The translations under genes were made by a program, and so were the position numbers. Positions 9,174 to 19,885 of a stretch of 64,000 nucleotides of DNA are shown here, piece by piece (within the stretch, counting starts at the first letter, position 1; each line of letters opens with the position of its first letter). The notes beneath the pieces are model-generated. The model did no database searches, was not told the DNA's origin, and saw nothing but the letters and a program-made list of their open reading frames with translations. Source of the DNA: Tricholoma matsutake (Eukaryota > Basidiomycota > Agaricomycetes > Agaricales > Tricholomataceae); assembly GCA_026075535.2 (NCBI GenBank), contig AP026543.1, positions 1,736,001-1,800,000 of the forward strand. Direction: 5' to 3'.

Positions 9174-10300
9174 TGTTGATTGTAAAAGTGCACCATGTCA
9201 TCCTTCACCTTCACTAAGGCTGCCTTTGCCTCCCTTCATGCGTTCTGTGAACTCATTCACCATCTCAATGTGTGAGGGAGTTTGGTGAGGTTTGAATCCC
9301 ATGCATGGATGCCATCCAGTGTCTAAGAGGAAAGGGGTCTGTTGAGTGGAAGCACAGATGTGGTTGTTGTATTCAAACTCAGCCAAGGGGAGAAGATCAT
9401 CCCAATTGTCCTGGTGCTCATTGATGAAGATGCAGATGTACTGCTCCAGTTCCTGGTTGACTCACTCAGTCTGAACATCAGTTTATGGGTGATAGGCAGT
9501 CAAAGCAAGGAGTTTGATCCCCAGAAGTCAGTACAGCTCACAAGTGAACTCTGCCACAAACTGAGGGCCATGGTCAGAAAGGAAAGTGCCAGGAAGTCCA
9601 TGTAATTTCCACACAGGAGATAGAGTCAGGCGGCACCCAGTGTGCTGACAGTGGTGTGAGTGGGAATGAAGTGAGCACGTTTTCCCACTGAATCAACTGT
9701 GCACATCACTGCATCAAACCCATTCAACTCTGGCAAAGTTGACACTGACAACATCCCAACAACTCTCTGGAACAGGAAGAGGGTGTAGCTCACCAATGGG
9801 TTTGCAATGAGGAATCCTGGTGCATAAGCAAAGATCACAAGTATGACAATACTGACCAATGAGCTGTGACATTTGTGGCCACCAATAATTCTCTGAGGTG
9901 AGCTCCAAGGTCTTCCAGTGTCCAGGATGACCAGCAATTGGTGAGTCATGGTGTTGGGATATGATTCACCAGCAAAGGTCTGGGTCATTGGGGACATAGA
10001 TGTGACCTCTGAAATACAATAAGTCCTCCTTTTCAGCCCACTCTGCCACATGTGAGGAAAGGGTGGATCCCTTCCTCAGTTCTTTAACAGCTTGGGCAAC
10101 AACATCCTGGTGTAAACCACTACAGTTTGCATGATGAATGTTGCATAGAATGTCCCACTCCTCACCCTGGGGTGCAATGCCTTCCAATGCCCAGATGGTG
10201 AACAGGTCTGGCTGCAACAACACAATGTCTTGATTGTCATTGCTGCCATCCCCATGGTCCACACATCAGGAGAGGGCATTGGTCTCCCCAACAATTCTAA
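9174..10300 (-). pseudogene. Gypsy A integrase (zinc-binding domain and core)
   Basis: From about 10,300 leftwards, frames give the region between RNase H and integrase (DLLYFRGHIYVPNDPDLCW), the H2C2 zinc-binding segment with LTSENYWWPQMSQLIGQY and CDLCL, CWDVVSVNFA with the first catalytic region, [20 protein letters not shown], and near 9386-9198 MAEFEYNNHICASTQQTPF, the last part of the core. At least three frame changes and several stops occur. The 3' remainder is displaced by TIR element 1. Confidence 0.85.
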
Positions 10301-11994
10301 CACTATTTTTGTTACACCAAAAAAAGTGCATGCTGCAACCCAGATGGTTGTCCAAGAAGAAGTCGAATCTGGATAGATACAGGGACCAACAAGCTTGATG
10401 ACAGTTCAATTTCTTAGCCATCATAAAGTACTTGAGATTCTTGTGATCCATCCAAATTTCCACCTTGTGTTGGGCACTCTCAAGAAAGTGTCGCCATTCC
10501 TTGAGCACATGCATTATTGCCAACATCTCCTTGATATGGATCCTGTAGTTTCACTCCACAGCACTAAGGCTTTTGGAGTAGAACACAACAGGATGCCACT
10601 TCTGGTTTTCTGGAGACTGCTGAGATAACATGGCACCCATTGCAAGGTCAGAACTGTTGGCTTCTACACAAAAAGGGTGTGAATCATCAGCAAAGGTAAG
10701 AATGGGAGCAGAAGTGACCATCTCCTTGAGCTTTTTGAATGCCTCCTGTTGTGCATTATCCCACCTCCATGCCTCCTTTCCTGTCAAGTCAAACAGTGGT
10801 CATGCATGATGTGAGAAATCCTTGATAAAATGCTGATAGAGATTGATGTAGCCCAGGAAAGACTGCACCTGTTTCTTGTTTGTGGGCATTGGCCAAGCTG
10901 TGACCCCATTCACCTTGATAGGATCCATTTCCACCTGACCCTCTGAGATAATCAGGCCAAGGTACTTGATCTTGGTCTTCTCAAACTCACACTTGTCATA
11001 ACAAAGGTAGAGTTTGTACTGTCAGAGTCATTCCAGGATAAGGCACATGATGTGACAATGCTATTCAACCATGCAAGTGAAGATGAGGATGTCATCAAGA
11101 TAGATACAAACAATGCATTCAAGGATGAGGTTGTGGAAGATGTCATTCATCATGGTCTGAAAGGTGGCAGGACTATTAGTAAGGCCAAAGAACATGACAA
11201 GTGGTTCAAAAAGACCATGGTTGGTACAAAAGGCTGCCTTCCACTCATCTCCCTCCTTTATCCTCACATTATTGTAACCCCAATGGATGTCGAGCTTGGG
11301 TGAAGTATTGGGCTCCACAGAGCTGATTCACAAGTTCAGAGATGAGAGGTAATGGGTAGCAATTTTTGACCATGATGTTGTTCAGCCTTCTATAGTCTTG
11401 AATTGGTTGAAGTGAGCCATTCTTCTTCTTGACAAAGAAAAAGGGAGAGGTCATGGGTGACTTTGATGGTTGAATATGTCCAGAGGCCAGGTGCTCCTTG
11501 ATGAACTGGTCAAGCTGTCACTGTTCTTCAGGAGAGAGAGGATATACATTGCAGGATGAAGAGGTTGCACCAGGGATGAGTTCAATTGCATGATCCCATG
11601 GCTTGTGCATAGGTAGAGAGTCAAACAATTCCTTGGAGAAAACGTACCCAAACTCATGGAGATGAAGAAGCAAGGAATCAGTAGAGGATTTGGCAGCATT
11701 GTTTTTGTGGAAGGCCTCAGTGAGGCATTGGGATATGTTTGATGTAGCACACACCTCCTGTGATGGACGAATTGCAGTGTAGAAAATCTGATCACCTTCC
11801 TCCACTTCCTCTGGCTCCTCATCATCATCATCTGAGTCTGGCATCAGATCAGGAACTCCCTCTAACTCCACCTCAGGCACAGGCATGGGTCTGGCATAAC
11901 ACTTCCAAGTGCATTGTACTAAGGCCCTTTGTCCATGATGTTCTTGTCTGGCTTCCATAAAACAAGTGTGACAGTGGGATGGACACTGGCTCAT
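10301..11994 (-). pseudogene. Gypsy A reverse transcriptase and RNase H
   Basis: Order on the minus strand: acidic linker (LMPDSDDDDEEPEEVEEGD), SPEEQ followed by a [58 protein letters not shown], the active site [11 protein letters not shown], then RNase H with CVEANSSDLAMGAMLSQQ and LNCHQACWSLYLSRFDFFL. The catalytic YLDD is intact but at least three stops and a frameshift near 11,300 destroy the ORF. A stop shared with copies B and C directly after SPEEQ sits at a likely former CGA codon. Confidence 0.9.
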
Positions 11995-12246
11995 TGTAAC
12001 CTCCCCAGTATGCTAGTTGACCTCTGGGTTATGGTCTTTATGCCACAGATAGCCCAAGATCACCTTCTGCTTTCCTAACTGAGTGACAGCAAAAAGGGCA
12101 TGCTCACTATGATCTTTATAATGGAGGACCAGGTCTACAACCTCTTGGATGGCACCAACTTCATTTGGGGACCATCCACATTATACACAGGTATTGGATG
12201 CAAGAGTGAGTGAGTTTTCAGGTGATGTTGTTGTGTGAGATGGGCA

Positions 12247-13800
12247 TCAATGAAGAGACCAGTCGCACCAGAGTCCACAAACATGGAGACACCAAGTATC
12301 TGTTGTCTGTAGTTTGATAGCTAGGTTCAAGGAATGTGTAGAGGGAGTGGATGCAATGATATATCTGTGGGGTAGTTTGCACTCCCATGATTTAATTTTG
12401 GGGCATGTGGTGGAGGGAGAGATAGGAAGAGCAGGTACTTCTTCAGCCAACTTCAAAGGGTCAGAGAGGGGAACAGTCATGGAATTAGATTCATCCTCCA
12501 GGGATTCAACTGACAAAACTTCAAAGTGGTTATGGACAGGCAGCAAGGGCATATAATTCACTCGCTGTGAATAGAAAAATCCTGCTCCTCTACAACTTCT
12601 GACTTGATCTCCTCTGCAACCTGATCCTTCACTTCCTCGACATCTACAAGTGCCAACAGGTCCTGGAGGAGTTCATCTCACCCCTTGTGGGTGAGCATGT
12701 GGATATCCTGATGATGGGGACATGCTCTGGCCATGTTCCCAGTTTCCCCACAGCGGTAGCAGAGATCCAACCTACATACGTGACTATGGGCTGCATCAAC
12801 ATCCATTGGTATGGGGCATTGATAGCTGGTGCAGGAGCCTGATGGACAGGAATGGGGTTAGGGTGGTGGAGGGTTTGATTGAAGGTGTAGGGCACATGAG
12901 TGGTAGTTGGAGCATTTGTGAGTCAGTTCTCATCACAGAGTGAAGCAGCCTCATACCAAGCATAGATATCATCATCTGCCAGGCACCCTTCCAACATCCA
13001 TGCAATCTGGTCCTGAATCTCTTGATTGAGGCCCCATCAGAACTTCACCACCACTGGTGGCCCACTCCCATATCCTGCCATGTCCACCAAGTCCTTAAAC
13101 TCATTGATATAATCATCCACAGATCAACGTGCTTGATGGTAATAGGATGACTCAAGCCATGTCACTGCTCAGTGGCAGGGGACAAAAGTGGTGTACAAAC
13201 TCTGTTCAAAAGTCACCCCAAGTGGAGAAAGGTAGAGAACCAAGCTCTTTAGTTTGGCACAGAATACAGTCCATGTAGAGATAGGCACATTCAGATTTCA
13301 TGTATGTAAAGGCCCGATAAGTTTTTGCAGCATTGTCAATGAATTGATGCAACTGGAGACCGATGTATGACTCACAGGAATTAATGAATGCATACCCCTG
13401 CGCATGTGCACCATTAAATTCAGTGGGGGGGGGGGGGGGGGACAGTTTGATCTGGGTGCACTCCTTAGTGGGTGTGTAGGCAGTGTGTCATTATTGGGTG
13501 TGCTTGGAGTCATAATGGGGGGAATATTGATTGTAGAGCTAGTCTGAAGGGTTCTGACAAAGTTTTCAATCATAGATTTAAGCAAATCAATTTGTGCATG
13601 TATTCCAGTAATGTTGCTTTCAAGCACATTGAGGTGCTGTGATGCATTCATGGCACTAGGGGGGAGTTAAGCAAAAATGGTGGCACACTGAAAGCAGGAG
13701 TCTTGGGAACGGTGTGTAGGGAGTCTATGGAGCTCTGGGAAGTGTTGTCCACTCCATACCTGCCTATCTTAGGCAGCACATTCACGATTTTGGGCCTTAG
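12247..13800 (-). pseudogene. Gypsy A gag, zinc knuckle and protease, broken
   Basis: The gag frame begins next to the 5' LTR (ENSLLRPKIVNVLPKIGRYG) and continues with a coiled-coil-like LNVLESNITGIHAQIDLLKS. A CCHC knuckle CYRCGETGNMARAC lies near 12,750, and the protease segment LPVHNHFEVLSVES..YIIASTPSTHSLNLAI ends at 12,247 by a frameshift just before the expected DSGA motif. A run of 15 G bases at 13,427-13,441 is a local expansion inside gag and probably shifted its frame. Confidence 0.85.
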
Positions 13801-13802
13801 AA

Positions 13803-13814
13803 GAGAGTTTTCTA
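13803..13814 (-). other. Candidate self-priming site of gypsy A
   Basis: The minus strand next to the LTR reads AGAAAACTCT (13803-13812), which does not match a tRNA 3' end but is exactly complementary to AGAGTTTTCT inside the LTR (13933-13942). That LTR segment lies about 30 bp downstream of a TATATAC-like box (13966-13972), i.e. where the RNA should begin. This is the arrangement of Tf1/sushi self-priming. Confidence 0.65.
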
Positions 13815-14255
13815 CTATAAGGGCAACCTTGGAGGCCACTTAATTAGTGGACTAGCAAAGGGAAATCCGAAGTTAAAATTATGGTACATATTACAGGAAG
13901 TGGAGGTGCACCTAGCAAAGGGAAATTTGAAGAGAAAACTCTAAGGACCCCTTTGCCAATGTCCAGTATATGTGAAGATTGCAAAAATCAAATAATAGCC
14001 TAAAAATAGAAAAGGCGGAGATAGGCAGATCAAGGCTGCCAAATGATGTCATACCAAGGGGTAGATGTCAGAAAGGGTACTCTGCCTCTAGATATAAAAC
14101 TGTCAACATGCACAAATGTGATAGAAAGGAAAATTAGTAACAAAATAAATAAAAATCATAGAAAATGAAGAACAAGAGGAAATGAAGTGAGGAAAAATAT
14201 AGGATGAACATAAAAAATAGGAGAAATGCATGGGGCACCCCCTAGTCCCCTTACA
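13815..14255 (-). repeat. 5' LTR of gypsy A
   Basis: 441 bp, paired with 6264-6690. Contains a TATA-like box (13966-13972, minus) and the inferred transcription start near 13,942. Outer end TTACA abuts the target duplication GTTTT (14256-14260). Confidence 0.9.
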
Positions 14256-14260
14256 GTTTT

Positions 14261-15700
14261 CCCTTGCAAGCATTGTGTGCATTATGCTGATCATAGGGTT
14301 GCTCTTACACTCACATCACAGTGCTCAAACACAAAATAACCCTCAAAAAAAAGCTTGCTCTCAAACAAGAAATTTTTGAACTTTGAAATTGTCATTTTGT
14401 GCCTCCCAGTCTTCGTTCTATAGTTCCAGCTTCATTGCACATATCTATGCCAGTCTTGCCATCTTTGCCTTTGATAGATCCAGAGAAGTCCACTCCAATA
14501 GTTGCAGCTTCATCAGCTATGAGTTCAGTTGACCCTATTCTACCTGTTTTGTTAGTATCACCTTTGCATTTGCCTTTGTCCATTCCATTGTTTGCACCAG
14601 TTTTGTGCTTGATAGCTTCACCTTTGCCCATTGCATCAATCATATCACCATCAACAGTTTTGACTGTGTCTGACCAATGCAAAACCATTGAATTACTATT
14701 TTTGACTTTTTCTCATCCTCCAACACCATTTTCACCTCTGCAATCTACTTTGATCTTGCCTCCAATATTTTCATCATCTTCATCCTCAACATTGCCCACT
14801 TTGACCTCAATTCTGTCCTCAGCACTCCCTATATTTTCATCCTCAATCTCATCTTCACCATCATCTTCACCCTTGTCCATTTCATTGTCTATTTCATGTT
14901 TGCCTTCACCCTCATCTATTTTGTGACCTATTTCATGTTTGCCTTTGCCCTCTTCATTGCCATTGAAAGTTCACTCAAATTATATATCCATAGTCCTCAT
15001 CTTGAAAGCCTCCTCATTCCTCTAGATTTTCTATTACATCCATCAACCACCAGACTTTCCTTGACCTTGTTCCTGATCCCTTGATATTTCATTTGAATTC
15101 TATTCAACCAGTCCCTTGACCCAATTATAGTGATCATGGTTAGCATTCTTGATATTGATCAAATTCATCCATTTCCTTTGTCTTTCTCACATTTCAACCT
15201 CATTCTATTTATTGAACTCATCTTTGTTATGCTTGACATCCTTTAAACAAGCCCCAATGGCTTGTGCCCATACAATATGCCTTCAGTTATCTTGATTTTG
15301 ACCTCAATATTTATCAAATATGCCCCATGCTTGTTCACCTATGCCAATATTCTTTTGACATCATTTTCTTAACATTCTTCAATTAGCCTTGATGGCTTTC
15401 ATTTTAGCTTTGACACCCCATTTCACATCATTTTGCTCCAATTTCATTTGTTATACCTTTGCAGTTTGATCAACTGACTGGGACAGTCAGGATTCTAGTC
15501 AGGGGGAGGATGATAGGTTCTCTTTGTGGCTCAAGTACTGATTCCTCATATCAAACACATTCTAATGTTGTCAACAAACTCCTATGATGTCCCAGAAGTA
15601 ACATGACCACTCCCAATGCTTTCTAATGATCCTGATATTGCATTGATAGCTTCAAACAACTTCTAACAATCCTGATATCACCTCAACACTTTGAACAATG
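14261..15700. other. Unassigned repeat-like DNA right of gypsy A, with pyrimidine-rich low complexity
   Basis: This continues the target of gypsy A. From 14,399 to 14,926 the plus strand stays open but is Ser/Pro/Leu low complexity; the minus strand encodes Lys/Glu/Asp/Gly-rich text with stops. Neither matches a known family. A purine tract CAGGGGGAGGATGATAGG near 15,495 looks like an LTR-element polypurine tract in plus orientation. Confidence 0.35.
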
Positions 15701-15990
15701 ATGATACTTGACCTGGAAACCCAAACAAAACCTACAAAATGGTCTCAAATGGTATAACACAAGTTAGAGGAAGGGTAAATGTGAGTTTATCTCCTATGTG
15801 GAGATAGACAAGCACTAAGAAGAAGGAAAGAGAGAATACTAAGACTTACACAGAATGATAAGATATGGCATAGTATTCCAGTTGTTAGAGCTAGTGTAAT
15901 CTAAGTCATAGTTCATGGTCAAGAAGGAGTAAGATAACAATGGTGAGGAGTCTGTATGTAAGCATGTAAACAAGTCATCATAATACGCTT
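15701..15990. repeat. LTR-like sequence left of gypsy D
   Basis: Starts TGATGATACTTGACCTGG, shared with the start of the insertion at 25,191, and ends CATAATACGCTTACA; the last 23 bp recur at 30,493-30,515. On the minus strand the inner border is preceded by AAAGGGTGGGAGGG, a good polypurine tract, so this is probably the 3' LTR of gypsy D. The left border is uncertain. Confidence 0.5.
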
Positions 15991-16158
15991 ACACCCTCCC
16001 ACCCTTTGAAAAAGGTAGGGGGTAGAGAACATTGGAAACAATAAACCAGAGAGGAGGGGGGGGAAATCATCAAGTTGGAGAGGAGGAGAGAAAAAAATCA
16101 TCATCAACCTCATGACAGGTGCATCAAAAACCCAGTGGGAAAAGCTATCACATGTCCC

Positions 16159-16310
16159 CTATTCTGTATGTGCCAGCCATTTATCCAGTGCCTCACAGTC
16201 CTCAAGTTCCCATTGTGGAAGCCACCAGTTATCTTCCACACCAAATCCATTCCACTGGACTAGGTATTGGTGACCTTGGCCTCTTTTTCTCTTGTCAATG
16301 ATCCCATCAT
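16159..16310 (-). pseudogene. Gypsy D chromodomain-like C-terminus
   Basis: The minus strand gives IIDKRKRGQGHQYLVQWNGF then EDNWWLPQWELEDCEALDKW, a chromodomain-like end of a gypsy integrase ('ILD.R.RRG..QYLVKW.G' pattern). The integrase core that should precede it is missing: the sequence passes directly into the hairpin-rich block at 16,311. Confidence 0.75.
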
Positions 16311-16969
16311 CACAGTTGGAGGCTTTCCAACTATATCGGTATTGCACTAGGAGGCTTTCCTAGTGTATCGGGCTTCTTGCCTACACTTGGGTACTTCCTC
16401 AAGTCGTTATGGCTATCCGTACTCAGAGGCTTTCTGAGTAGACCATCAGTTCATGTATCACAGTTGGAGGCTTTCCAACTGTCGAGTTCAAGTTATCACA
16501 GCTAGGGGGCTTCCTAAGCTGTTGAGTGTTCTGGTTGAGTCTAAGACCGTTGATTGAATTAGGTCAAGCTAAGGAATACAGGCAGTATTACTGTAGCTTA
16601 TATATGGTTCAGAGATGTCTATCATCCAATCAGAATACGAGATCCTTGTCAAGTAATAATAGAAAGAACAATAGAACAATAAGCATGCCTAGCATCAGGC
16701 GTCCAATGTCACAGAGTGCTGCGGCGCAGCATGTCAAAGAACAATAGAAGATAAGCCTCATGCCAAACATGAGGTGTCTGACATCACAGATCCAATGTCA
16801 AGGGTCCGATATCAAGGGATGCTGCGGTGCAGCATGTCAAATGGTGGGAGTCAGGCACCAAAGTGTCTCCCATCAGAGTGAGTCAAGTCGGATGCAAAGA
16901 AAAAATGAAGTACCCAGTCTTGCCGGCGTATGTCTGGTCGTCCTGGGTTATGATAACAAAATCATAACA
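16311..16969. repeat. LTR-like block with many palindromes inside gypsy D
   Basis: Separates RNase H of gypsy D from its chromodomain. The right end on the minus strand is TGTTATGATTTTG followed by the palindromic ATCATAAC; the left part is a phased hairpin array (16,314-16,521). Two copies of GCTGCGGYGCAGCATGTCAAA lie near 16,720 and 16,824, and CCTCATG..CATGAGG near 16,755. No coding sequence. It looks like a solo LTR or LTR-bearing remnant; no target duplication is seen, and the integrase core is lost with it. Confidence 0.5.
16314..16521. repeat. Array of six phased hairpins with GAGGCTTTC-type core
   Basis: Hairpins at 16314-16332, 16346-16364, 16385-16404, 16420-16440, 16461-16481 and 16499-16521, spaced about 32-41 bp. 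Examples: AGTTGGAGGCTTTCCAACT, ACTAGGAGGCTTTCCTAGT, ACTCAGAGGCTTTCTGAGT. Loops are nearly constant while stems differ yet still pair. Confidence 0.85.
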
Positions 16970-18420
16970 GTGATAGTGTGTCAGCCACTGTGTTATCTTC
17001 ACCTTGGATGTAGACAATTGTCATGTCAAATTGAGACATGTGTTCCATCCAATGCACTTGCCTTCACGAAAGGTCTTTCTGGGTCTCAAAGTTTTCAAGA
17101 GTGCAATGGTCCACGTACACAAGGATAGGTGAACCTAGGAGATCTGAGCACCATTTTTTTAAAGCATGAACAATGGCCAGCAGTTCCTTTTCATGTACAG
17201 GATAGTGTTTTTGTGCATCTTTCAATTGCATTGAATCAAAGGCCACAGGCCACGCAGTTTCCCAGGTTTTACCCCAGCTGAGGATGGCACCAGTGCGATA
17301 GCTGCTAGCATTGCAAGTCACAAAAATTTTATTGTCCCCAGGATTTAAATGATCAATCACAGTTAAGCATTCACACCCAACAACAAGAGCCTTGATAGAA
17401 TCAAATGCATGTTGATGTCCATCATTCCACATAGGAAAATGCTTCTTGCATTCTTTAGTCATCAAAGGAGTGAGGACCGACGTGTGATCTGCTAAGTTTG
17501 GCAGAAAGGTGGCAATGTATCAGACAAGTCCCAAGAAACTCTGCACATCAGAGCTGGTTTTTGGAGTTGGCCATTGCAGGATTTTCTTGACTTTTGAGGA
17601 GCAAGCCATGCCTTCACACAAGATGTGATGGCCCAAGAATTCAAGCTCAGTAAGAAGGAACTGTGATTTCTTAGAATTGCAATAAAGTCGGCACTTCTGC
17701 AGAGCATTCATGATCAATTTAATATGCTGAATATGCTCCTCAAGGCTGTTTGACCAGATGATGATATCATCGAGGTAGATCTGACAAATATGCCCAAGAA
17801 AAGGGTGAAGAGCTTCCATTACTTGATGCTGATGCACAGGTGGCACATTACGAAGCCCTTGCAGCATCACTAACCATTCATATAGTCCAAGGGGCATTGT
17901 GACAGCAGTAAGATGTATGCTTTTGGGGTCCATTTTAGTACAGAAAAAACCATCAGTCATGTCAATTTTACTCCAGATTTTTCCTCATCCTGCATCTGCC
18001 AATATGTTGTCGACATGAGGTAAAGGGTGGCTATCCATCACCATATTTGCATTAAGTTGTTGGAAGTTGTTCACCCAGTGAGGTAATCCTCTGGAGTCTG
18101 CTTTAGGTATGAGGAAGGCAGGCAAAGCATGGGAAGAGAAAGAAGGTTGGATGCGACCTGCATCTAAGTGTTTGTTGATCAAAGTGCTCCAAGCTTCTCA
18201 GAATTTGCAGGGGCAGGAGTATGACCAAGTGCAGATGGTTTTTGAAGCATCCTTTAGCATAATCTTGCAAAGTACAGAATCCAGCATTTGATCCACATGC
18301 GGGATTGGTTTGAAAACATCAGCATAAGACCTCTTGATGTTGAGTGCTAGCTTGTCAAGGTGATCTTTCACAGCTAATTGTTCAATTTGTACATGGATAG
18401 CTGCTATGATATCTGGAGGT
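16970..18420 (-). pseudogene. Gypsy D reverse transcriptase and RNase H
   Basis: Minus-strand order: LINKHLDAGRIQPSFSSHAL, FLIPKADSRGLPHWVNNFQQ, KIDMTDGFFCTKMDPKSIHL, GLYEWLVMLQGLRNVPPVHQ, active site CQIYLDDIIIWS, LTELEFLGHHILCEGM, then RNase H with KIFVTCNASSYRTGAILSWG, NYPVHEKELLAI-like YPVHEKELLAIVHALKKW and VYIQGEDNTVADTLS. This is a gypsy lineage distinct from A/B/C and common in Agaricomycetes. Frames are fused only by reading through several stops (near 17,985, 17,519 and 17,063), one of them at ILADAG-TGA where the family has a Lys/Arg-rich continuation. The element is dead. Confidence 0.9.
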
Positions 18421-18688
18421 TTGACTAGGTCTTTACACTCCCCCCCCCCAATTCAATTGGACTCTGCTCGGACACTCAGACAGTCCTAGGACTGTCCGAG
18501 TACTGTCCGAGGACTTTGCTCAGACTTTGCTCAGACTTCTTTGGCTGAAAGTCCTGCCAAACTAAATGTCCAGTCTGAGCTGAGTCCAAGCTGAGCGTCC
18601 GAGCAGAGTCCAAGTGGACCAGCACTCATACAGTCCTAGGACTGTCCTAGTTGCTTATATAATTGACTGAAAAATCAGTGGCTACCGC

Positions 18689-18760
18689 AGGGATTGAACC
18701 CTCATAGTCACATGATAAAGTACATTTGAGGCAACAATATAACTGTTAGACTAAAGTATC
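18689..18760 (-). other. Left tRNA-like module of TIR element 3
   Basis: Minus strand: TTTAGTCTAACAGTTAT (box A-like, weak) then GGGTTCAATCCC (box B, 18690-18701, strong). It faces the left end of the element. Confidence 0.5.
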
Positions 18761-19013
18761 ATTACAGGTAGATAGTTTTATCTCTCTATGTACCACCCCG
18801 GCTGTGATGACAAATCAACACAGCTGCATCACCAACGATGATGCCAGCTCATCATTGATCATCACCAACCACCACCACCACCACCACTCAACGACGATGC
18901 CTCCCTCCCACATCCTGCTGCCGCCACTGCCCCCTGAACACCCCACAGCCATGGGCCCCATGCCAGCACACGGTGAAATGGGCCCAAACGATGATAGAGT
19001 CATTTGGGCCCCA

Positions 19014-19397
19014 GGTGAGTTTTTTCTTTTTTCTTTCCTCATGTTTTCTTTAAGCTAACACATTTTTTCATTAATTATAGGTTATATCTATACTGTAGCA
19101 GCAAAATGACCCCAAAACCACCAAACGAGGAACAATGATGAGACCACAACCCAGCACCCGCCCCCACCAGTGCAAGCAACTGCTCACATGGGGGAGAGCG
19201 GCTGCTAACAATGACGACAATGACAGGGAACGACGACACCACCCACCCCAGCCCTACGAGCCACTGCTCATAGGGTGGATGATGGGTGGAATGACGACAA
19301 TTAGGGGAGACCCAAGAGACGTCAACATCTCTTGGGTCCTAGGTAAGCTTTTCTTCTTTTCTCATTTCATTTTTCAATGCTAACTAACTTTTTATAG
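19014..19397 (+). other. Two intron-like segments of TIR element 3
   Basis: 19,014-19,080 begins GTGAGTTTTTTC and ends ATTAATTATAG; 19,343-19,397 begins GTAAGCTTTTC and ends TTTTTATAG. Each donor is preceded by an inverted repeat (GGGCCCAAA..TTTGGGCCC and GACCCAAGAGA..TCTCTTGGGTC). Confidence 0.5.
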
Positions 19398-19579
19398 GTA
19401 CAAACTACTACTGGCAATGACGATGATGGGGGGACACCACCACCACCACTGCTGCGAGCCCCTGCTCACAGGGTGGAAGGTGAGGGTGAAGAGACAAGGG
19501 GGAAGTAATCTATTCATGATATATATAAAAATTAGATTTCAGTAATAAATAGATATGATGTATGTAACTTGAAATGACT

Positions 19580-19660
19580 ACTTGGCTTAAGTGGTAGAGT
19601 GTGCATGTTTGGTCATCATGTGATTGCTAGTCCAGAAGGCTGTTGGTTCAATTCCTGCTG
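19580..19660 (+). other. Right tRNA-like module of TIR element 3
   Basis: Box A TGGCTTAAGTGG (19583-19594) and box B GGTTCAATTCC (19645-19655), spaced as in tRNA genes, pointing to the right end. Confidence 0.6.
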
Positions 19661-19885
19661 TGCACACATTATTTTGTGAGACTTATAAGACTTTCTCTAA
19701 GACTTTCTCTAAGACTGGAACTCGGACTTTACTTGGACAGTACTTTAGAAGGTGTAAATAAATGCACAATTGATGTTGTCCAAGCAAAGTCTGAGTGCAG
19801 TCCTGGGACTTTACTCAGACAACTCAGACAGTCTGAGTGTCTGAGCAGAGTCCGCTCGGACTGGGGGGGAGTGTAAAGTACTGTT

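Larger units (their letters stand above)
6264..14255 (-). mobile_element. Ty3/gypsy chromovirus A, complete LTR to LTR
   Basis: Two LTRs (6264-6690 and 13815-14255) of the same family bound gag, protease, RT, RNase H, integrase and chromodomain, in minus orientation. A 5-bp target duplication GTTTT lies at 6259-6263 and 14256-14260, proving a genuine insertion. It contains a secondary insertion, TIR element 1 (7209-9165), so the gypsy itself is about 6.0 kb. All coding regions are broken by stops and frameshifts, hence inactive. Confidence 0.9.
18432..19885. mobile_element. TIR element 3, inserted between protease and RT of gypsy D
   Basis: Terminal inverted repeat TTTACACTCCCCCCC (left about 18,434; reverse complement at about 19,864-19,880), followed on both sides by GGACTCTGCTC..GACACTCAGACAGTC and many AGTCC/GACTT subterminal repeats. 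As in element 1 the left end carries AGGTC before TTTAC, and the right end reads CAGTA.TTTAC in reverse complement. Contains mirrored tRNA-like modules, a CAC-repeat/histidine-like segment, two intron-like segments and three units with the AGC..CTGCTC core. No transposase. An 8-bp target duplication is not convincing here. Confidence 0.75.

Noticed and set aside
14399..14926. Ser/Pro/Leu-rich protein of 175 residues
   Set aside because: Pyrimidine-rich low-complexity DNA with no domain; both strands give biased text.
16314..16521. CRISPR-like array of palindromic repeats
   Set aside because: Stems differ between units and there are no conserved direct repeats or cas genes.
18434..19880. 8-bp target duplication of TIR element 3
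   Set aside because: Flanks GTTTGACT and TTCACACA do not match; either diverged or lost, so no duplication is claimed.
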